Source: Candidatus Igneacidithiobacillus taupoensis (GTDB lineage: Bacteria > Pseudomonadota > Gammaproteobacteria > Acidithiobacillales > Acidithiobacillaceae). From it: a stretch of DNA of 60,160 nt. The stretch is from NCBI GenBank assembly GCA_021375695.1, contig JAEPKX010000007.1:1-60160 (forward strand), in the 5' to 3' direction. The stretch's first letter is position 1; each line of letters begins with the position of its first letter. Positions 57,872 to 60,160 of the stretch are shown one piece after another. Both the position numbers and the translations under genes were made by a program. The notes beneath the pieces are model-generated. The model was given only the letters and a program-made list of their open reading frames with translations, was not told the origin of the DNA and searched no databases.

Positions 57872-59254
57872 TCATGCCAAGCCCCAGCCATGCACCCTGG
57901 CATGAAGGGCAGCATAGCATTCGGGATCAATCACCGTACCCACTTCATTTTGGATAATAGTCAGAGCCTTTGCCAATGGCATGGCCTCGCGATAGGGTCT
58001 TGCAGCAGTAATGGCATCGAAGAAATCAGCAAGAGTCACAATTCGGGTATCAAGAGAAATCTGCTCGGCATGGAGGGAGTTAGGATAGCCACTTCCATCC
58101 AGACGCTCGTGATGGGCACCCGCCATTTTAGCAATGGTATGTAACCCTGGAATCCGGGACAAGACCTCCTCGGTGTAGACAGGGTGTAGGCGAATGGCTG
58201 CCCACTCCTCTTCATCCAGTTTTCCTGGTTTATCCAGAATATGATTACTGACCCCCAATTTTCCAAGGTCATGGAGCAACGCCGCACGCCGCAAGGAACG
58301 ACGACGACCCTCCGAAAATCCCAACTCCTGAGCCACTTCATCGGCATAGAAGCGTACCCGCTGGCTATGGTTATGGGTATAAGGGCTCTTGATATCGACA
58401 ATGCTGGCAAAAACCTCGGCCATTTGATCCAGGAGATCCTCGGTCAGCACTTTTCGTTGCGCAATCGGCTCCAAGGACAGGACTCTGGCTTCCAACCCCT
58501 CCTCTTGCAGTCCTTCCCAAAATTTATCCTGCACCGCCAGCTTTTCCACAACCCTAACCAAAGCAGGATCAAACCAGGTGCCCCGCCGTTTTTTTACCTC
58601 CTGCAATGCCGCGTGGCGACCACCCGTTTGGTGAAAAACATCCATCACTTGGGCAAGGAGCGCAATGCGTGAGTACAAAGGAATACTTTCTCCCTGCAAG
58701 CCCTCAGGGCGACCTTTTCCGTTCCACTGCTCATCCAGACAATGGATGGCCATGGCAACGTTGTCACTCATCCCTAGCTGCTTGGCAATCTGGGCCCCAC
58801 GCTGGCATCGGGTTTGTACCAATTCCGTAGCCAGCTTATCCCCATTTCTACCCAGGTATAAAATACGTGCCAGTCGGTTGCGCAGCGTGTCCTGGGGGGC
58901 GCTTTCCCGAAAAACGAAGCGAGCCAGTTGTAGGAAATTCTGATTATCTACCAGCTTGTAATCGTGTTTTACCAGTCTTTCGTCATTGCCATACAACTCC
59001 CACAAGCGCGCGGCATTGCTACTGCATCCAGCATCCTTCAGTAACAGCGAGTACAGCAGCTCCGTTTGCTGCTCCTCCTCGAGGCCCAGGGACAGCCCAA
59101 TTTGCATACCCATCCAGGCACAACGCAAGGAATGGCCAGGGGGCTGTCCTTCGGTTAGATCCAGGGCAAAACTTACAGCAGCAATGACTGCCCCTTGGTG
59201 GATGGTGGACTCTGCATGGGGTTCAGAGGAGGGTGTGGAGGAACTGGAAAGCAT
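57872..59254 (-). CDS. HD-GYP domain protein, probable cyclic-di-GMP phosphodiesterase
   Basis: 460 residues without a signal peptide or membrane segment. The C-terminal half (about 270 to 455) is a complete HD-GYP domain: HNHSQRVRFYADEVAQELGF, LLHDLGKLGV with the HD pair, HPVYTEEVL, GAHHERLDGSGYP with the GYP motif, and DFFDAITAARPYREAM. The N-terminal half looks like a second, degenerate copy: LLLKDAGC where HD is expected and HCLDEQWNGKGRPEGL where HHERLDGSGYP is expected. This suggests a sensory or dimerising first module. Neighbours give no clue to its signal. Confidence 0.85.
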   Translation of the reverse strand: MLSSSSTPSSEPHAESTIHQGAVIAAVSFALDLTEGQPPGHSLRCAWMGMQIGLSLGLEEEQQTELLYSLLLKDAGCSSNAARLWELYGNDERLVKHDYKLVDNQNFLQLARFVFRESAPQDTLRNRLARILYLGRNGDKLATELVQTRCQRGAQIAKQLGMSDNVAMAIHCLDEQWNGKGRPEGLQGESIPLYSRIALLAQVMDVFHQTGGRHAALQEVKKRRGTWFDPALVRVVEKLAVQDKFWEGLQEEGLEARVLSLEPIAQRKVLTEDLLDQMAEVFASIVDIKSPYTHNHSQRVRFYADEVAQELGFSEGRRRSLRRAALLHDLGKLGVSNHILDKPGKLDEEEWAAIRLHPVYTEEVLSRIPGLHTIAKMAGAHHERLDGSGYPNSLHAEQISLDTRIVTLADFFDAITAARPYREAMPLAKALTIIQNEVGTVIDPECYAALHARVHGWGLA

Positions 59255-59304
59255 GCCAAGCGTCTCCGTGATGCGTTAACCTTGATTCTCATCTCCCGAT
59301 GGAA

Positions 59305-59706
59305 TCAGGCAAGGGCAGGGCGCGAGCGAATCGGTACAATCTCCTTCCCAAAAGGTGCCAGGGCAAGGGCTGCCAGTTTTATGTTCTGGACCGCAAAGGG
59401 AATGCCGATGATGGTGATTGCGCACAGCAACGCACTGATCAGGTGACCCAGAGCAAGCCACCATCCGCACAACAGGATCCAGATGATATTGCCCAGGAGG
59501 CTGAGGGTCTTGCCGGCCGCGCCGGATGGCTTGTCGACAATTTCCCGACCAAAGGGCCAGAAGGAAAAGGTGCCAATGCGGAAGGCAGCGATGGCCCACG
59601 GGATACCGATGATGGTGATGGCAGATAGAATCCCTGCAATCCACCAACCAAGTCCCATTAGTAGCCCCCCAAAGAGAAACCAGATAATGTTGCCCAGCAA
59701 ACGCAT
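59305..59706 (-). CDS. yccF: YccF domain-containing inner membrane protein
   Basis: 133 residues made of two similar halves. Each half has a hydrophobic LLGNIIWxL segment (RLLGNIIWFLFGGLLMGLG and SLLGNIIWILLCGWWLALGH), then AITIIGIPWAIAAF or AITIIGIPFAVQNI and a FGxEIV tail. This internal duplication is the YccF hallmark. Function is unknown; it is predicted to lie in the inner membrane. AGGAGG lies 7 bases before the ATG at 59706. Confidence 0.88.
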   Translation of the reverse strand: MRLLGNIIWFLFGGLLMGLGWWIAGILSAITIIGIPWAIAAFRIGTFSFWPFGREIVDKPSGAAGKTLSLLGNIIWILLCGWWLALGHLISALLCAITIIGIPFAVQNIKLAALALAPFGKEIVPIRSRPALA

Positions 59707-59795
59707 GTTGTTTCCTCCTGTTGCGTGGTACAGCCCAATATTCTAGGAGAATAAAAGTGGCGCGCCCAGAGCAGGCATTCACCATCTGGTCGTTT

Positions 59796-59960
59796 TCAAT
59801 CCCCAGTCATCTCCGAGATCCGATACCGTACGGCTCTTGGCGTCATCCCATAGAGGGACGCCACCGCCTCGATAGGCTGGCCAGCCAGCAGTAGCGCCGC
59901 GAATGCCCTTTCCTTTCCCCGAGGACTTTCGATGGCACGATTTGCGTCACACCTGGGCAT
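59796..59960 (-). pseudogene. Short helix-turn-helix-like fragment, origin unclear
   Basis: An open frame reaching 60056, of which only the C-terminal 40 residues look protein-like: ERAFAALLLAGQPIEAVASL and then YGMTPRAVRYRISEMTGD, resembling a helix-turn-helix segment. Upstream of about 59925 the frame is antisense to the recombinase remnant and is probably meaningless. The start shown (ATG at 59960) is nominal. I do not recognise the family. It may be a tail of a lost gene of the same mobile element. Confidence 0.3.
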
Positions 59961-60109
59961 CCTGGCATGTGTAGGCGGGTACATCACTGTCGAAATTACA
60001 GGAAATGGGAGGTTGGAAATCGATTGAGATGGTGCGGGGCTATGCGCATTTGGCACCGGAGCATTTGGCGGTCGAGGTTGCCAATATCGAAGTTTACTTC
60101 AGGGGATGA
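59921..60109 (+). pseudogene. Tyrosine recombinase (phage-type integrase), C-terminal remnant with an internal stop
   Basis: In one plus-strand frame 59921-60109 reads EDFRWHDLRHTWASWHV, an amber TAG at 59972-59974, [20 protein letters not shown] and [19 protein letters not shown], ending TGA. This is the catalytic end of a tyrosine integrase: the HxxR box (HDLR), the GGWKS loop and the nucleophile tyrosine in YAHLAPEH. In relatives the codon at the TAG is usually glutamine (WHVQAGT), so a CAG to TAG change is likely. The N-terminal about 300 residues, including the first catalytic arginine, are missing. Not functional as it stands. Confidence 0.8.
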
Positions 60110-60160
60110 ATGGTACAAATATGGTTCAGGCAACACCATGGATTATATCAAAAATCCTAA
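60110..60160. other. Right edge, no feature recognised
   Basis: Fifty-one AT-richer bases after the recombinase stop. Short open frames exist but none is recognisable. It may belong to the element that carried the recombinase. Confidence 0.2.

Noticed and set aside
59790-59820. Resemblance to the tRNA-Ser 3' end as an attachment site
   Set aside because: Only scattered matches (AATCCC and CTCCG) with different spacing; below what an att core needs.
59796-60056. An 86-residue intact gene on the minus strand
   Set aside because: More than half of it is antisense to the recombinase remnant; only the last about 40 residues look real, so it is listed as a fragment.

Overview
The window is dense, core-genome bacterial DNA with 64 protein genes or gene parts, two tRNA genes and no gene-free stretch above about 155 bases. 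Signs of a Gram-negative proteobacterium are a full lipid A, BamA and Skp locus, an ISC iron-sulfur operon, PhoBR and the MEP isoprenoid gene dxr. The best taxonomic clue is a gnnA-gnnB pair between lpxA and lpxB, an arrangement first described in Acidithiobacillus ferrooxidans. I infer an Acidithiobacillus-like organism; no database search was possible.

Layout. (1) 1-8907, minus: mtnA, gyrA, serC, pheA, hisC, aroF, tyrA and the start of aroA, an aromatic amino acid and serine operon behind gyrA. (2) 9004-12170: an RlmI-type rRNA methyltransferase, a Fur-family regulator, a HAD phosphatase and dksA. (3) 12192-34087, minus: rpsB, tsf, pyrH, frr, uppS, cdsA, dxr, rseP, bamA, skp, lpxD, fabZ, lpxA, gnnA, gnnB, lpxB, rnhB, dnaE, accA, tilS. 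This is the familiar translation, envelope and replication supercluster, mostly joined by overlaps of 1 to 4 bases. (4) 34093-39870, minus: phoB, phoR, pstB, phoU, ppx/gppA and a dedA-family gene, with a Pho box built into the end of phoR. (5) 39896-48076, minus: trmJ, cysE, iscR-S-U-A, hscB, hscA, fdx, iscX, mnmA. Sulfur enters through cysteine synthesis, IscS mobilises it, and IscU clusters and MnmA tRNA thiolation consume it. (6) 48106-52381: suhB, a DUF815 ATPase gene, yciB, yciI, a bolA-like gene and argA. (7) 52391-57372, minus: trxA, rho, rpmE, a malic enzyme gene and ilvD. (8) 57505-60160: divergent tRNA-Ser(GCU) and tRNA-Arg(UCU), an HD-GYP protein, YccF, and at the right edge a decayed tyrosine recombinase, the only trace of mobile DNA.

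Most starts that fit best sit on overlaps with the previous stop, and several are GTG or TTG. I moved about twenty starts inward from the longest open frame because the extra N-terminus only overlaps an upstream gene. I saw no CRISPR array, rRNA gene, complete insertion sequence or clearly new multi-gene system. The points most worth a second look are regulatory sites hidden in gene ends (phoR/pstB, mnmA/phoB, cysE/iscR), a folded rpsB leader, an HscB with a zinc-binding N-terminus, and the recombinase remnant.
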